A DNA stretch of 43,130 nt from Pseudomonadota bacterium (GCA_021808365.1 JAKBBU010000014.1:1-43130); one strand, 5' to 3'; counted from the first letter of the stretch, positions 15,872 to 25,236 are shown. The notes: generated by a model from the letters alone, not told the origin. A program made the numbers and translations.

Positions 15872-17439
15872 TATTCTATTCCCACTGCCTGCTCTGATTC
15901 GGGCATATTTTGGGGTTTGCGCAGCAAAAGCAAGAGCGGAATCACGGCAATAGTCATCACCATGATCAGCTTAAAATCATTGATATAAGCCATCATTTCG
16001 GCCTGTGTGGTCACAATAACATTCAGTGAAGCTAATCCTGTAATATGGGTAGGATCAACATGCATGGCGGCATATCCAATATTATTAAAGCTGTAGGGAG
16101 TAATATGCTCACCCAGACTGGAATGCAGAATTTGGGTATTACGTGTCAGTAAAGTTTCCACGATAGAAATCCCTATGGCACTACCCAGATTACGCAGTAA
16201 ATTAAAAAATGCCGTACCTTCATTGCGCAGCGCGGGCTCCAGTGTTACAAACGCAATGGCTGAAAGGGGTGCATAAACCAAACCAATGCCAAATCCCTGC
16301 ACAATGCCGCTGACAATGATAGGACGCTCATCCATGAGCAGCGAAAATTGTGTCATTTGCCAGAGAGAAAAAGCTATCAATGTTAAGCCTACCGCTATAA
16401 TCAGACGTGGGTCGATTTTGCTTGTGAGTCTACCGACGATGAGCATCGCGAGCATCGTGCCGACACCGCGTGGTGCCGTTACCAGACCTGCGGTTATCAC
16501 GGGATAATTCATATCTTGCTGCAACATGGGCGGAATAAGAGCCAACGTAGCGAACAGAACCACACCCACAAAAAAAATAAAGATATTACCGGCGACAAAA
16601 TTACGATCTTTAAAAAGATCCGGGCTCAAAAAGGGTCGTCGATAGGTGAACATATGTACAAAAAACAAATAAAATGCCACACCCATCGTTATTGTTTCAA
16701 AAATAATCTCGTTCGAGCCGAACCAATCTTTCAATTGCCCTCGATCAAGCATTAACTGGAGAGCACCGATGGCAACACTCAATGTAATAAAACCAAAAAA
16801 ATCGAAACGGCTAATTTGCTTTTTCGTTTCTGGCATGGATACCCATAATCCAATGAAAGCCAATATGCCAACTGGCACATTGATATAAAAGACCCAGCGC
16901 CAGTTGTAAGTTTCAGTGAGCCAACCTCCCAGGGCAGGACCCAAAATCGGCCCCATCATCACACCAACACCCCAAAGGGCCATCGCTTTGCTATAATCTT
17001 CCGGCTTGTTAATATCAAACAAAACAGCTTGTGAAAGTGGTACCAGAGCCGCGCCTGACAGTCCCTGCAACAATCGAAAAAGAACGATTTCCGGTAAATT
17101 TTCTGCCATACCGCACAACACCGAGGTGATCGTAAATCCAATAATCGATACCAGAAAAACTTTCTTGCGCCCGATGTGCCCTGCCAGCCAGCCCGTCAGC
17201 GGAGTCATAATGGCAGCGGCAATAATATAAGACGTCAACACCCATGTTATTTGATCCTGCGTTGCTGAGAGCGAGCCCTGCATTTTGGGCAGCGCAACGT
17301 TGGCTATGGTGCTATCGAGAGCCTGCATAATAGTGGCTGCAATCACAGATAAAGTTAGCAAACCATGACTTAAACCTTTCAGTGGAGATGAGGAAGACAG
17401 CAGTTTAGTCTTGTCTGTTATGCTGTGATCGATCATCAA
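15871..17439 (-). CDS. emrB: EmrB/QacA-family drug:proton antiporter
   Basis: A 522-residue DHA2 major facilitator pump with about 14 transmembrane helices. Motifs visible are LDSTIANVALPKMQGSL (helix 1 motif D1), LTGWLAGHIGRKKVF (motif A) and GVMMGPILGPALGGWL (motif C). EmrB partners EmrA and an outer-membrane channel to push hydrophobic compounds out of the cell. Its start overlaps the emrA stop by 4 bases. Confidence 0.94.
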   Translation of the reverse strand: MMIDHSITDKTKLLSSSSPLKGLSHGLLTLSVIAATIMQALDSTIANVALPKMQGSLSATQDQITWVLTSYIIAAAIMTPLTGWLAGHIGRKKVFLVSIIGFTITSVLCGMAENLPEIVLFRLLQGLSGAALVPLSQAVLFDINKPEDYSKAMALWGVGVMMGPILGPALGGWLTETYNWRWVFYINVPVGILAFIGLWVSMPETKKQISRFDFFGFITLSVAIGALQLMLDRGQLKDWFGSNEIIFETITMGVAFYLFFVHMFTYRRPFLSPDLFKDRNFVAGNIFIFFVGVVLFATLALIPPMLQQDMNYPVITAGLVTAPRGVGTMLAMLIVGRLTSKIDPRLIIAVGLTLIAFSLWQMTQFSLLMDERPIIVSGIVQGFGIGLVYAPLSAIAFVTLEPALRNEGTAFFNLLRNLGSAIGISIVETLLTRNTQILHSSLGEHITPYSFNNIGYAAMHVDPTHITGLASLNVIVTTQAEMMAYINDFKLIMVMTIAVIPLLLLLRKPQNMPESEQAVGIE

Positions 17440-18491
17440 TTTTTATTCCTCACGCCGCTGTGCGTATCAATTTCTACGGTTGCACTTAAGCCCATATGTA
17501 AAGGCATATTGGGATCAGCATCATCGATACTAATATGAAGAGGTAGACGTTGCACGATTTTCACCCAGTTGCCAGTAGCATTTTCCGGCGGCAACACGGC
17601 AAAGCTGGATCCAGTACCAGGACTCGTGCTCACCACTTTGCCATGAAATATTTTCCCTGGATAAGCATCAATGCTAATGGTGGCGTTCTGGCCAGGATGT
17701 ACATTTGTTAACTGAGTTTCTTTAAAATTCGCCTCTGCCCACACATGCGTGGTAGAAACCAGCGAAAAAACTGCATCGGCAGCTTTAATGTAGTCACCCA
17801 CTTGTAACAGATCGACCTTGGTAACAACGCCATCTGACGGCGCGCTGACCACTGTATAGGAAAGATTTAATTCAGCACGCTCAAGCCTTGCCTTCGCCTG
17901 TAATACCAAGGGATGTTCGTTGATATCAATGTTGGGTTTATTGTCTAATGATCGGAGCGTATTGTCACGTTGTTGCTGAAATGATTTTAACTGCTGAAGG
18001 GCATTGAGAAATGCATGCTGGGCTTTATCAAGTTCGGCTTGTGATGAAATATGTTGAGCAGCCAAAACCTGTTGGCGCTTGAATTCACGTTCTTGATAAA
18101 CCAGCGTGTCTTTTGCGGATTGCACATCGGCCTGGCGCTGCAGATAAGTCGCTTTTAAAGCCGCAATCTGAAGCTGTGTACTTGCCAGATCGGCTTTTGC
18201 CTCCTCCACGGCAATGAGATAGTTACGATCATCGAGCTTGAATAAAAGCTCTCCTTTATGAACCTTCTGGTTGTTCCTCACAGCGAGGCTAACGACGCGC
18301 TCAGAAATATTGGCACTGATGTCCGTGTGCGCGGCTTGTATATAAGCATCGTCAGTGGAAACATATCGTCCAGTGACGATGTAGATAATAAGTAGTATCA
18401 ACATGAATAGCACTGGCCCGCCAATCAGTAAGCGACGACGGGTTTTTCTCAGCCCTTCATTAAATGATATCTTGACGGTTGTAATATTCAT
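17436..18491 (-). CDS. emrA: EmrA-like membrane fusion protein (HlyD family)
   Basis: Periplasmic adaptor of the pump, 351 residues from the ATG at 18491. A transmembrane helix at about residues 22-42 is followed by the TDDAYIQAAHTDISANISER lipoyl half-motif, a long coiled-coil hairpin (about 85-200), the second lipoyl half (SAPSDGVVTKVDLLQVGDYI) and a beta-barrel. A TTG at 18533 would extend it by 14 residues and cannot be ruled out, since neither start has a strong Shine-Dalgarno. It is first in the emrA-emrB-channel operon. Confidence 0.92.
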   Translation of the reverse strand: MNITTVKISFNEGLRKTRRRLLIGGPVLFMLILLIIYIVTGRYVSTDDAYIQAAHTDISANISERVVSLAVRNNQKVHKGELLFKLDDRNYLIAVEEAKADLASTQLQIAALKATYLQRQADVQSAKDTLVYQEREFKRQQVLAAQHISSQAELDKAQHAFLNALQQLKSFQQQRDNTLRSLDNKPNIDINEHPLVLQAKARLERAELNLSYTVVSAPSDGVVTKVDLLQVGDYIKAADAVFSLVSTTHVWAEANFKETQLTNVHPGQNATISIDAYPGKIFHGKVVSTSPGTGSSFAVLPPENATGNWVKIVQRLPLHISIDDADPNMPLHMGLSATVEIDTHSGVRNKN

Positions 18492-18604
18492 GACTAATTG
18501 CTGTTTGGGTTTAATTTGACAAACCTTCGACAACAGAAAAGCAGTCGATGAGCCTATTCAGATGTATTGTCGACAATTTTGGCAAATTAAACTCCAAGTA
18601 GCTC

Positions 18605-18622
18605 AACAGTTAGCCAACTGTT
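18605..18622. promoter_or_regulatory. Dyad upstream of emrA, possible operator
   Basis: AACAGTT (18605-18611) and AACTGTT (18616-18622) form a 7-bp perfect inverted repeat separated by 4 bases, in the 272-base divergent region between emrA and lipB. emrAB-type operons are often controlled by MarR-family regulators that bind such dyads, but no regulator gene is adjacent. The rest of this region holds a TATAAT at 18730-18735 that may serve lipB. Confidence 0.35.
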
Positions 18623-18763
18623 AATGAAAATAAAAACATAAGCACGACGTATGATAATATAAATACACTATTTAGTAAGGTCGAATAATCCTAAATTTCG
18701 ATTGTGATCAGTATAAACCCAAAAAATGGTATAATTCCCACTCCATACTCAACGAGAACAACC

Positions 18764-19423
18764 ATGGCATCCCTCATCGTACGACAATTCACTGATCTTC
18801 AAGACTACAATGCCATCTGGCAAGCCATGAAAACCTTCACAGAACAACGCACCCCAGAAACCCCTGACGAAATCTGGCTACTTGAACACCACCCCGTTTT
18901 CACACTCGGCCAAAATGGCAAACACGAACACGTCATCAATACACACGAAATTCCCCTCATCCACGTCGACCGCGGCGGCCAAGTCACCTACCACGGCCCA
19001 GGTCAACTCGTCGCCTATGTCCTCCTCGACACCCGTCGTCTCAGCCTTACCGTGCGCGGACTCGTCACCACCCTCGAGCAAGCCATGATCCAAACGCTCG
19101 CCGACTATCAAATCACAGCCATCGCTAAACCCGACGCGCCAGGTGTCTATGTCGACGGCGCAAAAATCGCCTCCATCGGCCTACGCGTTCGCCGCGGCTT
19201 CTCCTACCATGGCCTTGCCTTCAACATCAACATGGATCTCACCCCTTTTAGCTTCATCAATCCCTGTGGTTATCAAGGATTAACGATGACCCAAGCCAGT
19301 GCGCTCGGCGGTCCTCAAACCGTCGCAGCAGCTGGCGAACGCGTACTCACACACTTCACTCAGATTTTAGACTATTCTGATGTTATTACTTGTGACGTTC
19401 TCATGGGAGTTAATCCATGTTAA
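18764..19423 (+). CDS. lipB: Octanoyl-ACP:protein octanoyltransferase
   Basis: Transfers octanoate from acyl carrier protein to lipoyl domains of 2-oxoacid dehydrogenases and GcvH, the first step of endogenous lipoate formation. The 219-residue protein has [20 protein letters not shown] (67-86) and the catalytic pair Lys134 (GAKIASIGL) and Cys168 (INPCGYQ). I chose the ATG at 18764 (MASLIVRQF) over an upstream ATG at 18704, which lies in the promoter region. lipA is not adjacent. It overlaps the next gene by 7 bases. Confidence 0.96.
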   Translation: MASLIVRQFTDLQDYNAIWQAMKTFTEQRTPETPDEIWLLEHHPVFTLGQNGKHEHVINTHEIPLIHVDRGGQVTYHGPGQLVAYVLLDTRRLSLTVRGLVTTLEQAMIQTLADYQITAIAKPDAPGVYVDGAKIASIGLRVRRGFSYHGLAFNINMDLTPFSFINPCGYQGLTMTQASALGGPQTVAAAGERVLTHFTQILDYSDVITCDVLMGVNPC

Positions 19424-20991
19424 GATTTTCTATCGTAGCCTGTTTCCTTTTCGCCTGTCTCGTTGTTTTTGCCGTATTCGATTATTTACATTTCTACTTC
19501 TTCATCCTACTCGCAGGCATTCTTTTGCTCATCGGCATCTACGATGTCGTTCAAACTAAGCGCGCTATCTTGCGTAATTTCCCCATCGTTGGGCATTTAC
19601 GCTATATCATGGAATTCATCCGCCCAGAAATGCAACAATACTTTATTTCAGACGACTTAACTGAACGACCCCTGAACCGCGAAACACGCAGCCTCGTTTA
19701 CCGCCGTGCAAAAGGCGTGCGTGATACCATTCCACTCGGTACCCAATTCGATATCGATCGACCCGGTTATGAAATGATCCGCCACTCCATGGCCCCTACT
19801 ATTGTCGCACCTGAAGAAGCACGGATCACCATTGGCAATGAACAATGCAGCAAACCCTACTCGGCCTCACGCTTGAATGTGTCCGCCATGAGCTTTGGTG
19901 CGCTCAGCAATAATGCTATTTTAGCACTCAATAAAGGCGCAAAAATTGGAAATTTTGCGCATAATACCGGTGAAGGCGGATTAAGCGAACATCATCTGGC
20001 GGGCGGTGGTGATTTAGTATGGCAATTGGGCACTGCAAATTTTGGTGCTCGCGATCGAGCGGGTCGACTCGATCCCGTTCTTTTTAAAGAACGTTCCGCA
20101 GAACCCGCTGTCAAAATGATTGAAATTAAAATTTCTCAAGGTGCAAAACCTTCTCATGGCGGTATTTTACCTGCCGCAAAAATAACCCCTGAGATTGCAC
20201 GGATCCGGGGAATCGAATTAGGAAAAGATTGCGACTCTCCGCCCTGTAATCCAGAGTTTTCAACGCCGATTCAATTACTCGAATTCCTGGCACGTTTGCG
20301 CGAATTATCCGGAGGGAAACCTGTAGGATTTAAATTGTGTCTCGGCATTCGCAAAGAATTTCTCGGTATTTGTAAAGCCATCGTTCAAACGCAAATTTTT
20401 CCTGATTTCATCACCGTTGACGGCGCAGAAGGCGGAACGGGTGCCGCACCGGTGGAATTTGTAAACTCCGTAGGCACACCGATCAATGATGCGGTTTTAT
20501 ATGTTGATAATGCCCTTCGCGGTACAAGCATTCGTGATAAAATTCGAATCATTGCGAGCGGTAAAATTGCCACCGGCATGGACATGGTCACGAAAATTGG
20601 GCTCGGTGCCGATCTATGTAACTCAGCACGTGCGATGATGCTCGCACTCGGCTGCATTCAGTCACTGCAATGTAATGCGAATACTTGCCCCACCGGTGTA
20701 ACGACACAAAATGTTCGCCTAGCCCGAGGCTTAGTGGTTGAAGACAAATGTGTGCGTGTGGCGAATTATCATCATTCCATGATACACAGTTTTTTAGAAC
20801 TCGTTGGGGCAATGGGTATTCATCACGTGGATGATTTATCACCCAAACACATTTTTCACCGTATCGATTATGCGCATTCCAGAAGCTATGCTGATCTCTA
20901 TGGCGTTTGCCCTGAAGGCAGATTATTAGCCGCTCAACCACCTGAGTTTTTCAAAAAAGACTGGGAAGAAGCACGCGCTGAGGCATTTTAA
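19417..20991 (+). CDS. FMN-binding glutamate synthase-like membrane protein
   Basis: A 524-residue protein with an N-terminal membrane region (about residues 3-48, two helices) followed by a glutamate synthase central/FMN TIM-barrel domain. The FMN region is clear ([31 protein letters not shown]), and the 3Fe-4S cysteines are present in [15 protein letters not shown] (about residues 412-426). The glutamine amidotransferase and GXGXG domains of true GltB are missing, so it probably does not make glutamate from glutamine; the electron partner and substrate are unknown. It is coupled to lipB by overlap. Confidence 0.88.
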   Translation: MLRFSIVACFLFACLVVFAVFDYLHFYFFILLAGILLLIGIYDVVQTKRAILRNFPIVGHLRYIMEFIRPEMQQYFISDDLTERPLNRETRSLVYRRAKGVRDTIPLGTQFDIDRPGYEMIRHSMAPTIVAPEEARITIGNEQCSKPYSASRLNVSAMSFGALSNNAILALNKGAKIGNFAHNTGEGGLSEHHLAGGGDLVWQLGTANFGARDRAGRLDPVLFKERSAEPAVKMIEIKISQGAKPSHGGILPAAKITPEIARIRGIELGKDCDSPPCNPEFSTPIQLLEFLARLRELSGGKPVGFKLCLGIRKEFLGICKAIVQTQIFPDFITVDGAEGGTGAAPVEFVNSVGTPINDAVLYVDNALRGTSIRDKIRIIASGKIATGMDMVTKIGLGADLCNSARAMMLALGCIQSLQCNANTCPTGVTTQNVRLARGLVVEDKCVRVANYHHSMIHSFLELVGAMGIHHVDDLSPKHIFHRIDYAHSRSYADLYGVCPEGRLLAAQPPEFFKKDWEEARAEAF

Positions 20992-21002
20992 ATTGAGGTT
21001 CT

Positions 21003-21383
21003 ATGAGTAATATTAATATCGTTAAAACAGTTGATCCACAGGCGATCCAACACGCCAATGAAACCATCACGCTCACACCGGCTGCGATCGCCCGTGTACG
21101 CCGCATCATCGAACAACGCGGTGGGCTTGGCCTGCGATTAGGTGCCAAAAAAAGCGGCTGCAGTGGTTATAAATATGTGCTGGATTATGTCGACCTCAAA
21201 CAAACTGATGATCATGTTTTTCCGATCGATGAACACTTGGCGCTCTATGTCGATGCGGCTAGCTTTCCCCTTGTCAAAGGCACTCGAATTGATTACGTTA
21301 AACAGGGCTTGAATGAGTCCTTTGTGTTTTCAAATCCACGGAATCAAAACACATGTGGATGTGGGGAGAGTTTTGGGTTGTAG
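21003..21383 (+). CDS. A-type iron-sulfur carrier protein (IscA/SufA/ErpA family)
   Basis: A 126-residue HesB/IscA-type carrier that passes Fe-S clusters to apoproteins. The three ligand cysteines are Cys53 (SGCSGYKY), Cys118 and Cys120 (CGCGES), with canonical spacing. The N-terminal extension of about 20 residues is a little longer than in IscA. It starts 11 bases after the Fe-S-containing glutamate synthase-like gene, which may be a client. The last 16 coding bases before the stop (21365-21380) are duplicated at 21428-21443 around a family E hairpin. Confidence 0.92.
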   Translation: MSNINIVKTVDPQAIQHANETITLTPAAIARVRRIIEQRGGLGLRLGAKKSGCSGYKYVLDYVDLKQTDDHVFPIDEHLALYVDAASFPLVKGTRIDYVKQGLNESFVFSNPRNQNTCGCGESFGL

Positions 21384-21388
21384 GAGTC

Positions 21389-21414
21389 GTCATTCCCGCG
21401 GAGGCGGGGATGAC
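21389..21414. repeat. Family E solo hairpin flanked by 16-bp direct repeats
   Basis: GTCATTCCCGC...GGGATGAC hairpin located 5 bases after the stop of the A-type carrier. Direct repeats GGAGAGTTTTGGGTTG at 21365-21380 (the coding end) and 21428-21443 flank it, as a target-site duplication would. Without a U-run it is at best a weak terminator. Confidence 0.8.
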
Positions 21415-21504
21415 AGGAGCTAATTGAGGAGAGTTTTGGGTTGAACGAATAAGAAAAAAATGCTAAATTACTGCTTCTTTTTTAATCGATGGGTTTAAAA
21501 TCTT

Positions 21505-22956
21505 ATGTGTGGAATTGTTGGTATCAATGCGCGAAATCCCATCAACCAAGAACTCTTTGATAGCTTGATTGCCCTACAACATCGTGGGCAAAATGCTGCA
21601 GGTATGGTCGCCTGTGACCAAGACAAATTTCGCCTCCACAAAGGAAATGGGTTGGTGCGCGATGTCTTTCGCACCCGACACATCCGCGAACTCACTGGCC
21701 ATGCCGGCATCGGACATGTGCGTTACGGCACAGCGGGCAGCGGCGACAAAGATGAAGCACAACCCTTCTACGTCAATTCACCCTACGGCATTGCATTAGC
21801 TCATAATGGTAATTTAACCAATACCGAAGCCCTGAGTAAGGAGCTATTTCAAGTCGATCTTCGCCATTTAAATACGAGTTCTGATTCCGAAGTTCTTCTC
21901 AATGTCTTCGCTCATGAATTGCAAACCCAACACCAAGTGCAAGTCCGACCTGAACATATTTTCAAAGCGGTTTCCGGTGTCCATGAACGCTGCCGAGGCG
22001 CTTATGCTGTTGTCGCGTTGATTATGGGATTTGGCTTAGTGGGATTTCGTGACCCCTACGGTATTCGCCCCTTGGTATACGGTGTACGCCAAACTGAAGA
22101 AGGCCCTGAGTACATGTTGGCCTCAGAAACAGTGGCGCTTGATGCTCTCGGTTTTAAAATGCTGGGCGATGTCGCACCGGGCGAGGCCATTTACATCACA
22201 CAGCAAGGCGAGCTTCACCGGCAGCAATGTGCTAAAAAACCCGAATTACATCCTTGTTTATTCGAATATGTTTATCTCGCAAGGCCAGATACCTTCATTG
22301 AAGGTGTGTCGGTTTATAAAGTTCGATTGCGATTAGGGGAATATTTAGCAGACAAAATTCTGGAAGAATTTCCTGATCATGACATCGATGTCGTCATGCC
22401 CATTCCCGACACCAGCCGTACGGCGGCCTCGAGTTTAGCCATGCGGTTGGGTTTGAAGTTTCGTGAAGGGTTTGTGAAAAATCGCTATATTGGCCGCACC
22501 TTCATCATGGCAGGCCAAAAACAACGCCGCCGTTCCGTGCGTCAAAAACTCAATCCTATTCCTTTAGAATTTCGCGATAAATCAGTCTTGCTGGTGGATG
22601 ATTCGATCGTACGTGGCACGACGAGTAAGGAAATCGTTCAAATGGCCCGAGATGCGGGTGCAAGAAAAGTTTATTTTGCCTCAACTGCACCAGCTGTTGC
22701 TTATTCAAATGTCTATGGGATCGACATTCCATCGTTGAAAGAATTGGTCGCACATGGAAGAAATACAGAAGAAATCGCAAAATTGATCGGTGCTGATCGG
22801 TTATTTTATCAAAAATTGGATCGATTGGTCGCTGCTTGCCAGGAAGGAAATCCTGGCATCGAGCGTTTTGAAGATTCTGTCTTCAGCGGAAATTATGTCA
22901 CGAATGACATCAGCCCTGAATATTTAGAGCGCCTTGCCGCAGGACGTTGTGGATAA
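21505..22956 (+). CDS. purF: Amidophosphoribosyltransferase
   Basis: First committed enzyme of de novo purine synthesis, converting PRPP and glutamine into phosphoribosylamine. The N-terminal nucleophile is Cys2 of MCGIVGI, exposed after Met removal without a propeptide, as in E. coli. The Ntn glutaminase domain is followed by a phosphoribosyltransferase domain with the PRPP loop VLLVDDSIVRGTTS (about residues 362-375). At 483 residues it is slightly shorter than E. coli PurF (505). cvpA, often upstream, is not here. Confidence 0.97.
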   Translation: MCGIVGINARNPINQELFDSLIALQHRGQNAAGMVACDQDKFRLHKGNGLVRDVFRTRHIRELTGHAGIGHVRYGTAGSGDKDEAQPFYVNSPYGIALAHNGNLTNTEALSKELFQVDLRHLNTSSDSEVLLNVFAHELQTQHQVQVRPEHIFKAVSGVHERCRGAYAVVALIMGFGLVGFRDPYGIRPLVYGVRQTEEGPEYMLASETVALDALGFKMLGDVAPGEAIYITQQGELHRQQCAKKPELHPCLFEYVYLARPDTFIEGVSVYKVRLRLGEYLADKILEEFPDHDIDVVMPIPDTSRTAASSLAMRLGLKFREGFVKNRYIGRTFIMAGQKQRRRSVRQKLNPIPLEFRDKSVLLVDDSIVRGTTSKEIVQMARDAGARKVYFASTAPAVAYSNVYGIDIPSLKELVAHGRNTEEIAKLIGADRLFYQKLDRLVAACQEGNPGIERFEDSVFSGNYVTNDISPEYLERLAAGRCG

Positions 22957-23331
22957 AAATCTTAGAAATATCTTAAGAAATGTTGCGTAATCGTTCAGGG
23001 TATCTTTCAATTACCCATAAATTTTCTGGCTAAATTGAACCCTATTTAACCTGAATTCTGGATAAGAAAAAGCCGTCATTGCGAGCGATTTTCGCTGAAC
23101 GATCAGGAAAGAATAATCAGAAATTCCAGCGAAATCGCGCGGCAATCCAGAAAACGATCTTGAAAAGATCACTTCGTAAGAAAGCACAGCGACTGGATTG
23201 CCACGAAAATACGCTGTTAGCTCCTTCTTCTTTTCACTATTATTCAGCGTATTTTCTCGCAATGACGAAAAATATATATTTTTCAATCCATTAGAAATTG
23301 CTTATCCATAACTCAGGTTATTTAAAAATAC
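22957..23331. other. 375-base gene-free stretch carrying a family F repeat pair
   Basis: Between purF and the acidic repeat protein (convergent). Bases 23075-23266 are the family F composite. The 118 bases after purF contain no obvious terminator, and 23267-23331 are AT-rich with nothing recognisable. No convincing small gene is present; open frames here are repeat sequence. Confidence 0.7.
23075..23266. repeat. Family F composite: two inverted hairpins with a 42-base spacer
   Basis: F1 (23075-23150) reads GTCATTGCGAGCG...GCGGCAATCCAG and F2 (23193-23266) reads CTGGATTGCCACG...CTCGCAATGAC, so they are inverted to each other with outward GTCAT/ATGAC ends, the same polarity as the D pair around the GIY-YIG gene. 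Each hairpin has its own paired segment next to a shared CGCTG (CGATTTTCGCTG in F1, CGAAAATACGCTG in F2). The spacer 23151-23192 holds no gene. Confidence 0.82.
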
Positions 23332-25236
23332 CTACATTCCTATAGGTGCTAGTAGAACAGCTACAATAGCATCCTCAACAACTTCCTCGACAGCTTCCTC
23401 AACAACTTCCTTAACAACTTCCTCGACAGCTTCATCGACAGCTTCCTCAGTAGTTTCCTCGACAGCTTCCTCAGCAACCTCAGGCTCTTCTGGTTCTTCT
23501 GCTTTCGTAGTCGCATAATCATCGGCCTCAGGAGACATATTCGCTTCTTGCTCTTGAAATTTCGCTTCAGCAGCTGGATCCGTTTCCTCAGTTTCGCTTA
23601 GGGCATCAACGTCGTCCCCAATTTCATTATCGAGCTGCTGCATGTCTTGGTCTGAAAATTTCATTTGCTCTTGAAATTTACTCAAGGCTTCTGGGCTCTG
23701 CCCGTTTTGCTCCACAAGCTGATTAGCCAGATCTTGACTTGCATCTTGAATATTCATGTCAGATAAATCTAATTCAGAAGGTTCCTGCACTCCTTCTGGA
23801 CTTTCTGTTGCCTCGAATTCCTCCTCTTCTTCAACTTCACGACCAGAAGAAGGCTCAGGCTTAGGCGCCGTATCCACTTCTCCAACTTCGGGCATTTCTG
23901 GTGCTTCCGGTGCTTCGGGTGCTTCGGGCGTTTCTGGTGCTTCCGGTGCTTCGGGTGCTTCAGGCGCTTCAGGCGCTTCAGGCGCTTCCGGTGCTTCGGG
24001 CGCTTCCGGCGCTTCGGGGGCTTCCGGCGCTTCGGGTGCTTCCGGCGCTTCCGGTGCTTCGGGCGCTTCCGGTGCTTCGGGCGCTTCCGGTGCTTCGGGC
24101 GCTTCGGGTGCTTCGGGTGCTTCGGGCGCTTCCGGTGCTTCGGGCGCTTCCGGTGCTTCGGGCGCTTCGGGCGCTTCCGGTGCTTCGGGCGCTTCCGGTG
24201 CTTCGGGCGCTTCCGGTGCTTCGGGCGCTTCCGGTGCTTCGGGTGCTTCGGGTGCTTCGGGCGCTTCCGGTGCTTCGGGCGCTTCCGGTGCTTCGGGCGC
24301 TTCCGGTGCTTCCGGCGCTTCGGGTGCTTCCGGCGCTTCGGGTGCTTCAGTCAGTTCCGCTCCCGGTTCAGGTGCTTCTGCTCCCGGTTCAGGTGCTTCC
24401 GGCGCTTCGGGTGCTTCAGATTGCTCTTCCTTAGCTTCTTCTTTCCCTTCTTCCTTGGTTTCTTCCTCCCCTTCTTCCTTAGTTTCTTCTTCCTCTTTCT
24501 CTTCGGTTTCTTCTTCCTCTTTCTCCTCGGTTTCTTCTTCCTCTTTCTCCTCGGTTTCTTCTTCCTCTTTCTCCTCGGTTTCTTCTTCCTCTTTCTCCTC
24601 AGTTTCTTCTTCCTCTTTCTCCTCGGTTTCTTCTTCCCCTTTCTCTTCTTCCAGGTTCTCTTCTTGCCCTTCTTCCAGGTTCTCTTCTTGCCCTTCTTCC
24701 AGGTTCTCTTCTTGCCCTTCTTCCAGGTTCTTTTCTTGCCCTTCTTCCAGGTTCTCTTCTTGCCCTTCTTCCAGGTTCTCTTCTTGTCCTTCTTCCAGGT
24801 TCTCTTCTTGTCCTTCTTCCAGGTTCTCTTCTTGTCCTTCTTCCAGGGTTTCTTCTTTAACATTCTCATCAGAAAGTTCAGTCTGTTCGCTCTGTCCTTC
24901 AGTCTCGACAGGAACTTCAGTCTCGACAGGAACTTCAGTCTCGACAGGAACTTCAGTCTCAGTAGGTGCTTGAGGAAGATTTTCTACGGATTGGGTCTCA
25001 GAAGTGGACGACTGGCCTTCATTGGATTCTGCTTTTTCATTAGTTTGCTGTTCTTTCTCAGACTCTTTTTCTTTTTGGCGGTCTTTATATTCTTGATGCT
25101 TTTTTTTAGCAAAATTATAGATTTTCTTAGCAAGCTCAATCTTTTGCTTAGCTTGTTGATATTTTTTAAATATTTCCAAGGGTGCTCCCGCGACTCTAAT
25201 AAGCACAGAACCTCGGTTTTCTCCTTTATTGGCCAC
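23332..25236 (-). CDS. Acidic multi-repeat protein with APE, EEGQEENL and EEETEEKE tracts
   Basis: A 634-residue, extremely acidic protein from a GTG start (GGGGA upstream). A basic N terminus (1-60, helical, KKYQQAKQKIELAKK) is followed by three VPVETE repeats, nine copies of an 8-residue LEEGQEEN repeat (131-202), six EEETEEKE repeats (about 209-256), some 50 APE triplets (about 275-455), a Gln/Glu/Asp-rich region and a C-terminal stretch of valine/glutamate repeats (EEVVKEVVEEAVEEVVED) ending AIVAVLLAPIGM. There is no signal peptide. The glutamate-rich C terminus followed by a hydrophobic tail resembles the E-block of Dot/Icm substrates, so it could be a translocated effector; a structural role is equally possible. 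Repeat units are multiples of 3, so copy changes would alter length without frameshift. Confidence 0.75.
   Translation of the reverse strand: MANKGENRGSVLIRVAGAPLEIFKKYQQAKQKIELAKKIYNFAKKKHQEYKDRQKEKESEKEQQTNEKAESNEGQSSTSETQSVENLPQAPTETEVPVETEVPVETEVPVETEGQSEQTELSDENVKEETLEEGQEENLEEGQEENLEEGQEENLEEGQEENLEEGQEKNLEEGQEENLEEGQEENLEEGQEENLEEEKGEEETEEKEEEETEEKEEEETEEKEEEETEEKEEEETEEKEEEETEEKEEEETKEEGEEETKEEGKEEAKEEQSEAPEAPEAPEPGAEAPEPGAELTEAPEAPEAPEAPEAPEAPEAPEAPEAPEAPEAPEAPEAPEAPEAPEAPEAPEAPEAPEAPEAPEAPEAPEAPEAPEAPEAPEAPEAPEAPEAPEAPEAPEAPEAPEAPEAPEAPEAPEAPEAPEAPEAPEAPEAPEAPETPEAPEAPEAPEMPEVGEVDTAPKPEPSSGREVEEEEEFEATESPEGVQEPSELDLSDMNIQDASQDLANQLVEQNGQSPEALSKFQEQMKFSDQDMQQLDNEIGDDVDALSETEETDPAAEAKFQEQEANMSPEADDYATTKAEEPEEPEVAEEAVEETTEEAVDEAVEEVVKEVVEEAVEEVVEDAIVAVLLAPIGM
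23896..24414 (-). repeat. 9-bp minisatellite encoding APE triplets
   Basis: More than 50 tandem 9-base units (GAAGCGCCG-like on the minus strand) with synonymous third-base variation (two main unit types alternating) and a few replacements (T, V, M and PEPGAE interruptions near the ends). The tract is open in all frames on both strands, which produces long spurious reading frames. Confidence 0.95.
24469..24846 (-). repeat. Two 24-bp minisatellites (EEETEEKE and LEEGQEEN units)
   Basis: Six 24-base units coding EEETEEKE at about 24469-24612 and nine coding LEEGQEEN at 24631-24846. One of the nine has Lys for Glu. The units are almost identical at the DNA level, pointing to recent expansion by slippage or recombination. 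A shorter 18-base repeat coding VPVETE (three units) follows near 24900-24950. Confidence 0.93.

Noticed and set aside
23756..24973. Long plus-strand frame coding Gly-Ala-Ser repeats, like a collagen-type or silk-like protein
   Set aside because: It is the antisense of the 9-bp and 24-bp minisatellites. The minus strand has the promoter, a plausible start and non-repeat ends with normal composition; the plus frame lacks a Shine-Dalgarno and unique domains.
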